64,000 nucleotides of DNA from Incurvaria masculella (GCA_946894095.1 OX335641.1:6342501-6406500), one strand, 5' to 3'. Positions 36,301 through 44,760 are shown, counted from the stretch's first letter. Program-made: numbers and translations. The notes: generated by a model not told the origin, from the letters alone.

Positions 36301-39300
36301 GTTGCTTGTAACCATTTATCGGGGAACTCGGGATTCGATTTATGTAGTCGAATGTCAAATGATCATCTTCGGCTTGATTTATATCGAATGTAACCACATC
36401 GGGACATTTAGGGTGACGCGGACCGCGATAAATTCAAATATCTCGTCAGATATCTGGAAAACTCTCGGAAAATTTGTGGGTTTGAGCCGAAATGAAATGG
36501 TATTTTATTTTTGAAAGAACGCTGAATAAATTCGGCTCTATGAATCCATCGATCGAAACCACTTAAAAACCAAAAGGGGCGTATTTTTTTGTCATCATTA
36601 GCTCTAGCGACGCCAGTTACCTAGTTAGACGCCATGAAAAATGGGGTGCGTTCGAGTATTAGGTTATTAGGGCCAACTTGGTTTCTGTTTTTATTTTGCT
36701 CACGAGTATGAAATTTTTATTTAGGATAGGTAGTAGGCATTTATTGTTCATACCGGCAAAGAGTGGTTAGTCAATGCGTATTTGCAAGTAGGCACCCCAG
36801 AACAGGTTCGTATCTGCATAATGCTTGATTTTTTTAATCTAAAATAATTAATAATGATCTGTCAGGTTGTAATAGGAGTTGTAATTTCCACAGTATTGCT
36901 GCTCGCGGTGGTCGTGCACAGGCGACGCGCAGACGCGTGGGCCGAGAAGGAGCTAGACGACATCCGCGAGAACATCATCGCGTACGAGGACGAGGGCGGC
37001 GGCGAGGGCGACGCCGGCTACGACCTGCACGTGCTGCGGCAGATGTACGACGCGCCCGACGCCGACCGCCGCACCGACACCGACCGCGACTTCATGCAGC
37101 CCGGTTTGTAGCCTTGTGTGTACTCGTGGGTTAGCCGCTAGCTGCAGCGGCTTCCCTGAGGCGCGCGGACGCGTGGGCCGACAAGGAGCTAGACGACATC
37201 CGCGAGAACATCATCGCGTACGAGGACGAGGGCGGCGGCGAGGGCGACGCCGGCTCCGACCTGCACGTGCTGCGGCAGGTGTACGACGCGCCCGACGCCG
37301 ACCGCCGCACCGACACCGACCGCGACTTCATGCAGCCCGGTTTGTAGCCTTGTGTGTACTCGTGGGTTAGCCGCTAGCTGCAGCGACTTCCCTGAGGCGC
37401 GCGGACGCGTGGGCCGACAAGGAGCTAGACGACATCCGCGAGAACATCATCGCGTACGAGGACGAGGGCGGCGGCGAGGGCGACGCCGGCTCCGACCTGC
37501 ACGTGCTGCGGCAGATGTACGACGCGCCCGACGCCGACCGCCGCACCGACACCGACCGCGACTTCATGCAGCCCGGTTTGTAGCCTTGTGTGTACTCGTG
37601 GGTTAGCCGCTAGCTGCAGCGGCTTCCCTGAGGCGCGCGGACGCGTGGGCCGACAAGGAGCTAGACGACATCCGCGAGAACAGCATCGCGTACGAGGACG
37701 AGGGCGGCGGCGAGGGCGACGCCGGCTCCGACCTGCACGTGCTGCGGCAGATGTACGACGCGCCCGACGCCGACCGCCGCACCGACACCGACCGCGACTT
37801 CATGCAGCCCGGTTTGTAGCCTTGTGTGTACTCGTGGGTTAGCCGCTAGCTGCAGCGGCTTCCCTGAGGCGCGCGGACGCGTGGGCCGACAAGGAGCTAG
37901 ACGACATCCGCGAGAACATCATCGCGTACGAGGACGAGGGCGGCGGCGAGGGCGACGCCGGCTCCGACCTGCACGTGCTGCGGCAGATGTACGACGCGCC
38001 CGACGCCGACCGCCGCACCGACACCGACCGCGACTTCATGCAGCCCGGTTTGTAGTCTTGTGTGTACTCGTGGGTTAGCCGCTAGCTGCAGCGGCTTCCC
38101 TGAGGCGCGCGGACGCGTGGGCCGACAAGGAGCTAGACGACATCCGCGAGAACATCATCGCGTACGAGGACGAGGGCGGCGGCGAGGGCGACGCCGGCTC
38201 CGACCTGCACGTGCTGCGGCAGATGTACGACGCGCCCGACGCCGACCGCCGCACCGACACCGACCGCGACTTTATGCAGCCCGGTTTGTAGCCTTGTGTG
38301 TACTCGTGGGTTAGCCGCTAGCTGCAGCGGCTTCCCTGAGGCGCGCGGACGCGTGGGCCGACAAGGAGCTAGACGACATCCGCGAGAACATCATCGCGTA
38401 CGAGGACGAGGGCGGCGGCGAGGGCGACGCCGGCTCCGACCTGCACGTGCTGCGGCAGATGTACGACGCGCCCGACGCCGACCGCCGCACCGACACCGAC
38501 CGCGACTTCATGCAGCCCGGTTTGTAGCCTTGTGTGTACTCGTGGGTTAGCCGCTAGCTGCAGCGGCTTCCCTGAGGCGCGCGGACGCGTGGGCCGACAA
38601 GGAGCTAGACGACATCCGCGAGAACATCATCGCGTACGAGGACGAGGGCGGCGGCGAGGGCGACGCCGGCTCCGACCTGCACGTGCTGCGGCAGATGTAC
38701 GACGCGCCCGACGCCGACCGCCGCACCGACACCGACCGCGACTTCATGCAGCCCGGTTTGTAGCCTTGTGTGTACTCGTGGGTTAGCCGCTATCTGCAGC
38801 GGCTTCCCTGCGGCGCGCGGAAGCGTGGGCCGAGAAGGAGCTAGACGACACGAGCACGAGAATTTTCCCACCAAATTTTACAATCGGGTCACTGTCACTT
38901 CAATGACATTGTTATAGCATTTGAGCTGATATGTGTTGGTCGGGACCGTTTGTCGATCTTTCAATTTATTAAAATGCAGTTGTATTGGATGTACATGCGT
39001 CTGAGGTGTTCCTTTCGTTTTACGTTTTCCGCTGCATATTTTGTCAGAAAAGGATTTTCCTGGTTCCGAATTTCCTAATAATCATCTCTCAACATGCTCC
39101 ATTCAGGAAGGTACCTTTAATCATAACATCCTTTTGAAGTGGGGCATTTTATGTGATTCCGCCGGGGTAATTCGGCAACAGGAAATAAATGTAGTATACC
39201 TAATATTATAGAGACCGTAAGTAGTCAGTGGTGGAAGAAGATATTATTAGGCACATATTTCGATATCAATACGTTTTAATACAAATAACAGGAATGTTTC

Positions 39301-42300
39301 TTTTCCAATGCACGCATCAAAGGTTATTATTTCTATAATTTCGCAAATGGGTTTTTCCTTGTTCGCATCCTTGATATGTATTTCGATACTAAGGGAATAA
39401 ACGAAATATGTTTGTTTCTCCAGGCGGATTCATCCACATTTTCATTCTAACAAATAATGTAACAACGTACATAGAAAAACGCACAGTTGGGAAATTAAAA
39501 GTTCTTCGAATTTTGATTCTATCATATCACCGTTTTGCTTAAATCCATTGTGAAATTGTCACTGTACATATACTATCATAGTAACAGACGCCTTTGCAAG
39601 GTATATATGCAAGGTACCTCTGTCAAAAATATAAGATATTTTTATGTTGCTCCGGAAACCTATAAATGACAAATGTCGGTACTTTGAGCGTATTCTATCC
39701 TCCGTTATACCGCCATATTCGCTTCTCTTCATTCGTATGTACAAAGATGGAGGTTTACTCACCTCCATGTGTACAAAATCATTAATTTTTATTGCATTGG
39801 GGTATTTATTTGTATTTATTTTATCATAGGGTACTTTAACATACATGTATACGATTACGCGGGATTCTCAGCAGTGACTGGCAGAGACGTGATGACGTAA
39901 ATACATTTATTTGATTTGTTTTGATGTGATTTGACGTGGGCAACCGTTTCTTCGTTAAGTCCTATGTGCGGACTTTTGGTGACAGCTCGCAGGTTAAAAT
40001 TATTTTGACTGGTGAACAGCAAAGCGAGTGATTAAATCTGTCGTTTAGCTGCATTTCTTACCATGCTAACTATCAAACAACATTTTATTCGGCCAACTGA
40101 ACTGAAATAAACCATTTAGGACTGATAGCTCAAATTTACGTTTGCCAAAGGATGTATCGTCATTACCGGATAATTATATCTTCTGTGACAATTTTGTGCC
40201 TGTAATTTTACAATAATATGGACTTAGGTGGCCCTTCCCGGCGGGACTAACTTATTCGCGGGCACGGTACAAAACCGTGCTATTGAGCTCTGGGACCTTC
40301 TCTGTTTCAAAGAAAAAGACAGGCTCCGTGATGAGGAGAATGCAACATGTCCACAAAGCAGAAATGTGCATAGTGTTTGATTTGGTAAGATTCATTTAAT
40401 TACAAAACGACTTTTAGCTAAAAGTAAATCACGACCGCTGTGGTCAAAAATAAAAAAAAAACCAAATTCATTATAAATCTTTATAAAACAAGCTAGGTCA
40501 GACGACTAATCTTTTTAAGATGTTTTGTTTTATCGTTGAGTAATCCACTTCCAAAGTTATTGTATAAAACGTAAATTCGAACTTTCAGACCTTATAACTC
40601 AGAAACCAAACTCTATTTTACAATGCCAATGGTTATCAGACATCTAGTTCGATCAAATAAAGTTATGTTGAGTATAATTTTGGATCTCCGACAAGAAATG
40701 TGCGCATGGTCTTCTTTCCACGTTTATAGTTGAGCGGGAACCATAATATAACGGATGGATAAGCAGAGGCGCAAATAGATCCGTCGAATAGTTATCTGAC
40801 TTTTTTTCAAACCATTGAAAAATCAGCACTTAGAATGGTACGAAATGCAACTAAACGTCAGATTTAATCACTCACTTGCCTGTTCACTTGGCGAGTTGTA
40901 TTTGATCCACAGGTCTTTGTTTAGCGGGCAGTGTCCTGTAGGCATACAGTCCTCGGGCTTCCTGGACCACCAGAAGACCGTGCCCGCCGCTCGGATATGT
41001 AATTGTATGACGACTTACGCCACTCGTACGAGGGGGACGGCAATTCCAGAGGGTCGCACTTTTCACACTGACGTTCGTTGTTCTCCCGCAGGCGGCATGG
41101 TGGGCGCGGCGCCGGACATCTCGGGCTTCCTGGACGACAAGAAGTCCGTGCTGGACCGCGACCCGGACACGAACCCCTACGACGACGTGCGACACTACGC
41201 GTACGAAGGGGATGGCAACACAAGCGGGTCGCTCTCTTCACTCGCCAGCTGTGAGTATCGTTCAACGAGAGACAACACTCGCCTTAAGCTTTTGTTTCTA
41301 ATGGGAATGAATATAGTGTTGCAAATAAATGTAATAATGCAGTTTTCTTGGATTTTTTAAAATAATATTAGCCAATAAATCTATGTACGTTGGCAATTAA
41401 AAAAAAACCAAACCAAGGGAAATGACAGGAAAAAAATCTCCTAACAAGCGTTTTCCTCTCTAGTTTAACCCAGCATGGATTTTTGGGAAAAATAAGTACG
41501 GACACAGACATTGATTGGCTAATATTCCATTAAAAAATCAAGACAATCGGCTCAGTGGTTTGCAAATTACTAAATATTGTATGCTTCTGAACAACTCCAA
41601 AACGCACAATCGTACCATTTATTAAATCTAATTAGACATGATTGGCTAATACCACACATCCTGTCATGATATAAGCCTAGCACCACATGGTAACTAGGTG
41701 TCATGTCAGGAACTTCTTATTTTGCACGGCTACGTTGAACCTCCATCATAACTCCCTCATTATAGCCACAGTTTTAAAATCTCACTATGCTACACAAAAT
41801 CTACACTTGGGATATAAAATAGTTCGTCTAATATCTTCTTTTAAAAGTTATGAGCCTATGAAATATTGTTTTGTATTTTTAAAGATTCATAACTTTTGAT
41901 TAGACGGTTTTATATTTTTGCGTCAAGTCCCAGGGTATGCACCTCTTTCTTTCTCTTGATATGTGAAAGATGGTCGAAGCCATCAAGAGAAGTAAACATA
42001 TAAATAAAAAAGCGTATTAAAATGTTCTCGTATTTTGCAAACACTAGGTACTTCTAAAAACACAGGTTGTGGCAAAATTTTATATCGTTGAATATCCCCA
42101 AATATTTCTCAAATTTTGATATCCACCGCAGAAGACCGCGCTCTGAAAAGCGAATCCGACAGTAAATTACACCCGTGTTCGAAAAATCCTATTAACAGAT
42201 GCTATCTCGGCCACCCACCATATCGGGAGCATCTCGCCGGCTCACCCCGTGCCCTGCGCAGGGCACTCAAAGCGCCGCAGACAATAGGAGATTGGACCCG

Positions 42301-43059
42301 AGCGTAATTGCAGAGGCACCTATTATATTTACCTGTTTTTTTTAACATAAACGATTATACGATTCGGGAAAATATCATACAGCACTTTGGTATTACTTTG
42401 TGTGTTATGAAATGTTTGCTTGGATCGTTCACATGCTCTAGTAAGCATCGGATGTTTGTGAAAGAAGTATAATTGGGTTGGGTCCTAATGGATTTTGTGT
42501 TCATTCACTTCTGCTACAGAGGTTGTGGCAAGCATCTTGTTACGTTCGTTACGCGTCACGCGAGACGTCACGTTAATACATTTAGTCACATTATAGCTTA
42601 GAAAGCAAGTGCTTAGGGAGTGATAAGATTTGCGATATTGACCAGGGCGTGTATTCTTGGCATTCAGTCATTGCGGAAGAATACACGTCCTGGTCTTGTT
42701 TAGTTAAAGTTTTTATTAAACGCAAAATATTTTCAGGTATGTGTGAGTGTGCTAGTTAGAATAACTGTTATAATAGTGAAAATTGTTTAAAAACCTGTGC
42801 GACGAGAGAAAATGTAACCACTCAGCATCCAAATTTTTTTGTAGTTAGTCATATGTCTACTATCGAGCTGACTCATCGATAGGCATTCCTGTTCCACGAA
42901 TGGCAACCTGACAGTCCGCTATCTCCCGCAGGTACCGACGACGGAGACCTCAAGTTCAACTACCTGGCGTCGTTCGGGCCCCGGTTCCGCAAGCTCGCGG
43001 ACATGTACGGCGACGGCGCGGAGGAGGAGCGCGGCGGAGGTGGCGAGTCCTGGTGCTAG
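21116..43059 (+). CDS. shg: Classical cadherin, DE-cadherin (shotgun) type, 3' half of gene
   Basis: Eleven exons: 21116-21307, 21718-21876, 22380-22577, 22979-23195, 23840-24058, 28125-28349, 28758-28888, 29760-29895, 36894-37103, 41092-41250, 42932-43059. All have AG/GT borders and matching phases, and they join to 657 codons plus TAG. Order of domains: end of the membrane-proximal cadherin repeat, primitive classical cadherin domain (LDVRFSAHGSPYYPP), cysteine-rich/EGF module (CECPEGLTGPRC), one laminin-G domain, transmembrane helix, juxtamembrane p120-catenin site (YEDEGGGEGD), and beta-catenin site (YAYEGDGNTSGSLSSLAS ... GPRFRKLADMYG). DE-cadherin is the adherens-junction cadherin of insect epithelia, linking to the actin network through catenins. 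N-cadherin is less likely: it has two laminin-G domains and a different tail. The upstream cadherin repeats are not in view. Three exons have local duplicates. Confidence 0.9.
21718..21876 (+). CDS. shg: shg exon b: end of cadherin repeat, start of primitive-cadherin domain
   Basis: 53 codons, phase 0/0, acceptor 'tgtgcag', donor 'gtaagt'. It includes ATVNVTVKEIPEEAV and GSIRF, the usual bridge from the last cadherin repeat into the primitive classical cadherin domain. Confidence 0.88.
22380..22577 (+). CDS. shg: shg exon c: primitive classical cadherin domain
   Basis: 66 codons, phase 0/0, acceptor 'ggtgctag', donor 'gtgaga'. It contains NVDVFTVYNKL and LDVRFSAHGSPYYPPEKL; the latter is nearly invariant in arthropod classical cadherins. 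Confidence 0.92.
22979..23195 (+). CDS. shg: shg exon d: primitive-cadherin domain to EGF
   Basis: 217 bases, enters in phase 0 and leaves in phase 1, acceptor 'ctcgcag', donor 'gtgagt'. It encodes the cysteine pairs IDECILEKVQCEDSC and CTCDVPEINACFNGG, beginning the EGF-like module. Confidence 0.92.
23840..24058 (+). CDS. shg: shg exon e: EGF end and start of laminin-G domain
   Basis: 219 bases, phase 1 to 1, acceptor 'ccccgcag', donor 'gtgacc'. CECPEGLTGPRC closes the EGF; GFHGDGWALYPTLPACHEG and NGLVFYVGP begin the laminin-G fold. Confidence 0.93.
24232..24345 (-). repeat. SINE tail fragment in intron 5
   Basis: 'ttatgatattagcccaatac' and 'agatgccatgccaggaaatt' in complement of the SINE 3' third. 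The rest has been lost. Confidence 0.55.
24935..25236 (+). mobile_element. MITE with (GACG)n tract, copy 2
   Basis: It starts 'aaaaaaaaccggccaag', contains (GGAC)n at about 25156-25180, and ends 'gcggaggcttagtaataggg', 'ttccgttttcaccctttgag' and 'tacggagccctaaag'. Inserted in cadherin intron 5. Confidence 0.85.
25636..25695 (-). repeat. SINE tail fragment
   Basis: 'ataaaactggacattgattt' followed by 'ctaataccacacagtcatga' matches the SINE tail in complement; the body is absent. Confidence 0.5.
26510..26725 (+). mobile_element. SINE copy, head missing
   Basis: Body from 'cttccttacttactaggtgg' through 'ttaatcctgcccgggttg', 'aaagtcgaagcagcaa' and 'tgcataagaaaggtcctagc' to 'gtgttggctaatatcatgac'. 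It lies in intron 5. Confidence 0.7.
27779..27947. mobile_element. 169-bp MITE with about 62-bp terminal inverted repeats
   Basis: The left arm begins 'ggctgagataaatagtcgta', and the right arm is its inverted copy ending 'atttatctcagcc'. The arms pair over about 62 bp with about four mismatches and meet across a short spacer. No coding capacity. It abuts the decayed laminin-G exon copy. Confidence 0.85.
27951..28098 (+). pseudogene. Decayed duplicate of the laminin-G exon (28125-28349)
   Basis: 'atgtcgctgga' then 'ctgctgctcgtgaact', 'agctcgg', 'accacagcgt', 'ttggtcgagatcg' and 'atgcgcacctccatcgagat' follow the order of the real exon 170 bases downstream. A segment is deleted, TAG replaces the tyrosine codon after GTGAAC, and there are frameshifts and no clean borders. 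It is a broken tandem duplicate immediately upstream of the functional exon. Confidence 0.85.
28125..28349 (+). CDS. shg: shg exon f: laminin-G domain
   Basis: 225 bases, phase 1 to 1, acceptor 'ttttgcgcag', donor 'gttagt'. It encodes FMSLELLEGYPLLLVNYGSG and the strand IEMFVDRC, core laminin-G motifs. A broken copy lies at 27951-28098. Confidence 0.92.
28758..28888 (+). CDS. shg: shg exon g: end of laminin-G domain
   Basis: 131 bases, enters in phase 1 and leaves in phase 0, acceptor 'gtgtttcag', donor 'gtaagt'. It encodes NAPLQLGGA and FMGCISNFTFN, the closing laminin-G cysteine region. Confidence 0.9.
29498..29693. mobile_element. MITE family C, short copy
   Basis: The ends are inverted: left 'gttaacagaaaagtgagtga', right (complement) 'gtgaacaggtaagtgaatga'. 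About 196 bp, in intron 7. The larger element at 40005-40895 shares the ends and left interior. Confidence 0.6.
29760..29895 (+). CDS. shg: shg exon h: extracellular stalk and outer half of the membrane helix
   Basis: 136 bases, enters in phase 0 and leaves in phase 1, acceptor 'tcgcggcag', donor 'gtgagt'. It encodes TYNLGAPALRHNADVGC, then SFGIDTNFLVAILVCIAILI, the outer part of the transmembrane segment. No second EGF or laminin-G domain intervenes. Confidence 0.9.
30079..30118. repeat. Perfect 14-bp-arm inverted repeat
   Basis: GAAAGTTTGATCCG and its exact complement are separated by 12 bases. It lies in intron 8. Confidence 0.8.
30213..30745 (-). pseudogene. 5'-truncated non-LTR retrotransposon (LINE) 3' end
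   Basis: On the minus strand the frame reads ... FESSGLSRTDIVIALRLRSG, HTPLNKSAYLMRK, then SPNCNVCNKTEDQFHILMEC, the typical end of a Jockey/R1-like ORF2 (RNase H tail and CCHC-like motif). The 3' UTR 'ggactggcataaccgcaatg' follows, then an A-tail (T-run at 30210-30221). A stop near 30740 marks the 5' truncation. It sits antisense in intron 8. Confidence 0.75.
30848..30960. repeat. GC-rich dispersed repeat
   Basis: 'tggcatatggcgtccgccag', 'cccgacgacgcaaatgg' and 'atgccggccggtcagg' recur, diverged, inside 12640-12945 and partly at 57103-57185. Nature unknown. Confidence 0.5.
31823..31870. repeat. Short repeat end (taaccgacttccaaaaaaagg)
   Basis: 'taaccgacttccaaaaaaag' and 'gaggaggttctcaatt' form a motif very common in lepidopteran repeats. 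Only one end is visible here. Confidence 0.4.
32620..32945 (+). mobile_element. SINE copy interrupted by a long hairpin
   Basis: Body 'cttccttacttacgagatga', 'aatgaacgatggtcgaagcg' and 'ttatccacgttttccaccca', then about 110 bases of foreign sequence with a perfect hairpin (32789-32858), then the rest: 'taggtccagtctagtttcca', 'tgtggtgtgttgggct'. Located in intron 8. Confidence 0.7.
32789..32858. repeat. Perfect 32-bp-arm hairpin
   Basis: The left arm 32789-32820 (starting AACGTGATATGTATGCATG) and right arm 32827-32858 are exact reverse complements, separated by 'gaagca'. Partial pairing continues outside. It is inside a SINE body. Confidence 0.95.
34850..35095 (+). mobile_element. SINE copy, head missing
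   Basis: 'gttccttacttgctaggtga', 'cacgggttggtacc', 'gaaacggcaatgaaaattgt' and 'gcgctaatatcatgac' in family order on the plus strand, diverged. Confidence 0.7.
35282..35604. mobile_element. MITE family A, complete copy (323 bp)
   Basis: The terminal repeats pair over about 70 bp: left 'cggaaaacactcgaaggagt', right (complement) 'cgaaaaacactcaaaggagt', both continuing 'atggggccgattt'. The interior contains 'agcgacactattgactgttg', also found at 6640-6775. One end recurs at 13523-13590. Confidence 0.8.
35685..36003 (+). mobile_element. MITE with (GACG)n tract, copy 3
   Basis: It begins 'aaaaaaaccggccaagtgcg', carries nine or more GACG-type units (35905-35945) and ends 'tttgggtacggaaccctaaa'. A short AT hairpin (cgttata ... 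tataacg, 36003-36024) follows the right end. In intron 8. Confidence 0.88.
36894..37103 (+). CDS. shg: shg exon i: inner membrane helix and p120-catenin-binding juxtamembrane region
   Basis: 210 bases, phase 1 to 1. The acceptor 'tttccacag' at 36893 is chosen over the earlier 'gtcag' because only it enters in the right phase with a good helix: joined to exon h it gives an unbroken 21-residue hydrophobic run ending VVVHRRR. Then come ELDDIRENIIAYEDEGGGEG and YDLHVLRQMYDAP, the juxtamembrane segment that binds p120-catenin in classical cadherins and controls surface stability. The donor is G|gtttgt; an in-frame TAG follows at once, so the exon must end here. It is the founder of the tandem array that follows. 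Confidence 0.88.
37104..38850 (+). repeat. Tandem array of seven full and one truncated copy of shg exon i (236-bp unit)
   Basis: Exon-like segments: 37148-37339, 37384-37575, 37620-37811, 37856-38047, 38092-38283, 38328-38519, 38564-38755, and a fragment 38800-38850. Unit length is exactly 236 bp throughout. Each full copy has an acceptor-like 'ctgcag', 192 open bases in phase 1 to 1 (64 residues with ELDDIRENIIAYEDEGGGEG in most) and the donor G|gtttgt. The 44-base spacer would be a very short intron. The copies differ by single bases (for example Met to Val in the first, Ile to Ser in the third). All seven have GSDLHVLR where exon i has GYDLHVLR. They lack the membrane-helix codons. Whether they are spliced into mRNA cannot be told from DNA. 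Confidence 0.93.
40005..40895. mobile_element. MITE family C, long copy with repeat R inside
   Basis: Inverted ends of about 45 bp: left 'gcgagtgattaaatctgtcg', right (complement) 'gtgagtgattaaatctgacg'. The left interior matches the short element at 29498-29693. The centre (40226-40740) is a copy of dispersed repeat R. No transposase is seen. In intron 9. Confidence 0.7.
40226..40740 (+). repeat. Dispersed repeat R, copy 2
   Basis: Similar over about 510 bp to 59904-60355, from 'cttcccggcgggactaactt' through 'ttggatct' to 'gagcggga'. No open reading frame. It could be a retroelement 3' UTR or a non-autonomous element. Confidence 0.8.
40950..41058 (+). pseudogene. Decayed duplicate of the beta-catenin-site exon (41092-41250)
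   Basis: 'cctcgggcttcctggaccac', 'cagaagaccgtg', then 'tatgacgacttacgccactc', 'gtacgagggggacggcaa' and 'gggtcgc' follow the real exon in order. About 20 codons between the two blocks are mostly replaced, and the blocks are in different frames. It lies just 34 bases upstream of the functional exon. Confidence 0.85.
41092..41250 (+). CDS. shg: shg exon j: cytoplasmic tail, start of beta-catenin site
   Basis: 159 bases, phase 1 to 1, acceptor 'ttctcccgcag', donor 'gtgagt'. It encodes PDISGFLDDKKSVLDRDPDT, DDVRHYAYEGDG and SGSLSSLASC; the serine cluster matches the phosphorylated beta-catenin-binding stretch of classical cadherins. Confidence 0.93.
41640..42000 (-). mobile_element. Rearranged SINE copy
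   Basis: The tail in complement 'gattggctaataccacacat' to 'acggctacgttgaacc' (41641-41741) is followed by unrelated sequence, then a scrap 'aagatggtcgaagcc' near 41970. Intron 10. Confidence 0.5.
42640..42695. repeat. 19-bp-arm inverted repeat
   Basis: 'gaccagggcgtgtattctt' and its complement with one mismatch flank an 18-base loop, in intron 10. Confidence 0.8.
42932..43059 (+). CDS. shg: shg exon k: C-terminus
   Basis: Acceptor 'atctcccgcag', entered in phase 1, stop TAG at 43057. It encodes TDDGDLKFNYLASFGPRFRK then LADMYGDG, the distal beta-catenin-binding motif, and ends EERGGGGESWC. Confidence 0.93.
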
Positions 43060-44760
43060 CGCCGTCCTGGCGCCGGCGGCCGCCGCTCCGCCGTGCGCAG
43101 CTGGCTGGTCTAGCCGGACCCCGCGACTGACGGTACACCGAGAACTGACGCCCGCGAGTGTCTTCATTCCGTGGACTGATGTCCGCGCGCGACAATACCC
43201 TGAGAACTGACATGCCCGAGAGAGACTCAACACCGTCCACATGCCCCAATAACCCGACAACGGACGCCCGCGAGTGAATAACACCGTGAAGTGACGTTTC
43301 TCTCGCGACAATACCTCGAGAACTGACATTCGCCTAAACTAGGTAACTAAACACAGTGGTAACTAAGACACAATACTCCGGCGGACTGACACCCGTGAGT
43401 CTCGCACTAGTTAGGACATCCGGCGCACACCCACCGCATGCGAATTTCGTGGAAATGACAGTGCCCGTATTGGCCCAGCATCAACGCAAGCACTGAAGCA
43501 CGATTGTCAAGACGCCATATAACCCTCAAGTGAACCTACTGAACAGACAGTCGTGAGTGTTCTTTTCTTCCTCGACATCCGACGAACTTATTTATTCCTG
43601 TGACTGACGTTCGCAGGCTAGTGTAGTGACAGGGACTTCTTAAAAGTGTAAGATGTAATAAATTCGAACCGACGATTCCGAGTCTTCGACGTTTGTTGTA
43701 GTGATACGCAAATTGGAAGTAAGTGCTGATAGCTTACAAAAACCATTGACAACCACGAGTGTTCGACATTTTATTCGTGATAAATTACCTATTATGCGAA
43801 ATTATTTAATTACTTTGTTCCGAAATGAAAATCTTTCCTTTTTCTACCAAATCCACTGGTTACTTATCATCAAGTAGCCTACATATTATGGCAGCAAAGA
43901 GACTTGTAACTAGTAGTTTAAATGTTGAATTAAAAGCAGAGCAATATGGCTATGCGGAATAAAGCCTGAGTGTGTTTGCGGCGGGGTTGATGATAATAAG
44001 TAACTTTAAATTGTTATTGTTACGTGACGAATGTCAGGCCTGTGATATACCCATGTATGTTCGCGAATTATCCCAACGTAAGTAACGATATTGTACGTAC
44101 TGTAAGGAAAAAGTGAGCAGTTAGCACAATTACTTTCGACTGCCTCCCAAGAAATATCTGCATTTGATTGGAAATTTTGGGGGGTTATACTGCAGTTAAA
44201 AAACCAATTATTTTATTTAACTGTTTTAAATATAGAAAAATGTACCGCTATTCCCACACATTTTGGTCACGTGACTTCCATGAATTGTATAGGAATAGCG
44301 AAAAAATTATTTTAATTTTTCCCAAATATGTGATTTGACAAAAAATCATCAGAAATACATATTACCGTTATTTCTGGAAACTGCAAATTTTCAACATTAA
44401 TGAAAAGTTAACGTGTTACAATGATGAGCAGTCAGTCTACTATTAGTGAAAATTGCGGTTTCCACCTAATGAATATCGAGTAACGCTGATAACAAGCTGT
44501 AAGTTAAATAGGTTAAAATAAACATAATTATATCTTTAAAACATTTAAAATGACTGACTGTAACATTTTGATACTTAAGAACTACTGTATATTTTCTTTC
44601 GTGAAATCGTTTTTTGTAACTATGCTTGTAAGAACGTAGCTATAAGGTATTTACTAGGTGTCATCATATATTTGTAAGTGCATACATCGTCAACTGAGTT
44701 TTTATTGTGCCGTAAACACTGAAACGAATTCTTAGCGAAATTATTCTGTTGTAAATAAAT
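43060..44760 (+). other. Probable 3' UTR of the cadherin mRNA
   Basis: Follows the stop codon. Polyadenylation signals AATAAA are at 43657, 43958 and 44754; which is used cannot be told. Its first 560 bases are unusually GC-rich and hold a degenerate recurring motif (see next entry). Confidence 0.5.
43120..43620. repeat. Degenerate motif array in the 3' UTR
   Basis: Variants of 'gaactgacgcccgcgagtg' recur at about 43123, 43142, 43173, 43212, 43260, 43319, 43384 and 43601, some with 'gcgcgacaatacc' between. Spacing is irregular. Confidence 0.6.

Noticed and set aside
36863..36866. Earlier acceptor (gtcag|gttgta) for the membrane-helix exon
   Set aside because: It gives the wrong phase after exon h. 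The acceptor at 36893 restores phase and yields an unbroken helix of normal length.
37116..38786. Seven repeated 84-codon plus-strand ORFs and 66-codon minus-strand ORFs in the exon array
   Set aside because: They are other frames of the duplicated exon: Arg-rich or Ser-rich composition follows from the GC-rich coding frame, and the 236-bp period simply repeats them.
37104..38850. CRISPR-like or bacterial repeat array
   Set aside because: The 236-bp units are near-identical throughout with no variable spacers, and they derive from a cadherin exon.
40815..41360. 181-codon ORF as a separate gene
   Set aside because: It reads through a MITE end, the decayed exon j copy, the real exon j and the following intron past a good splice donor.
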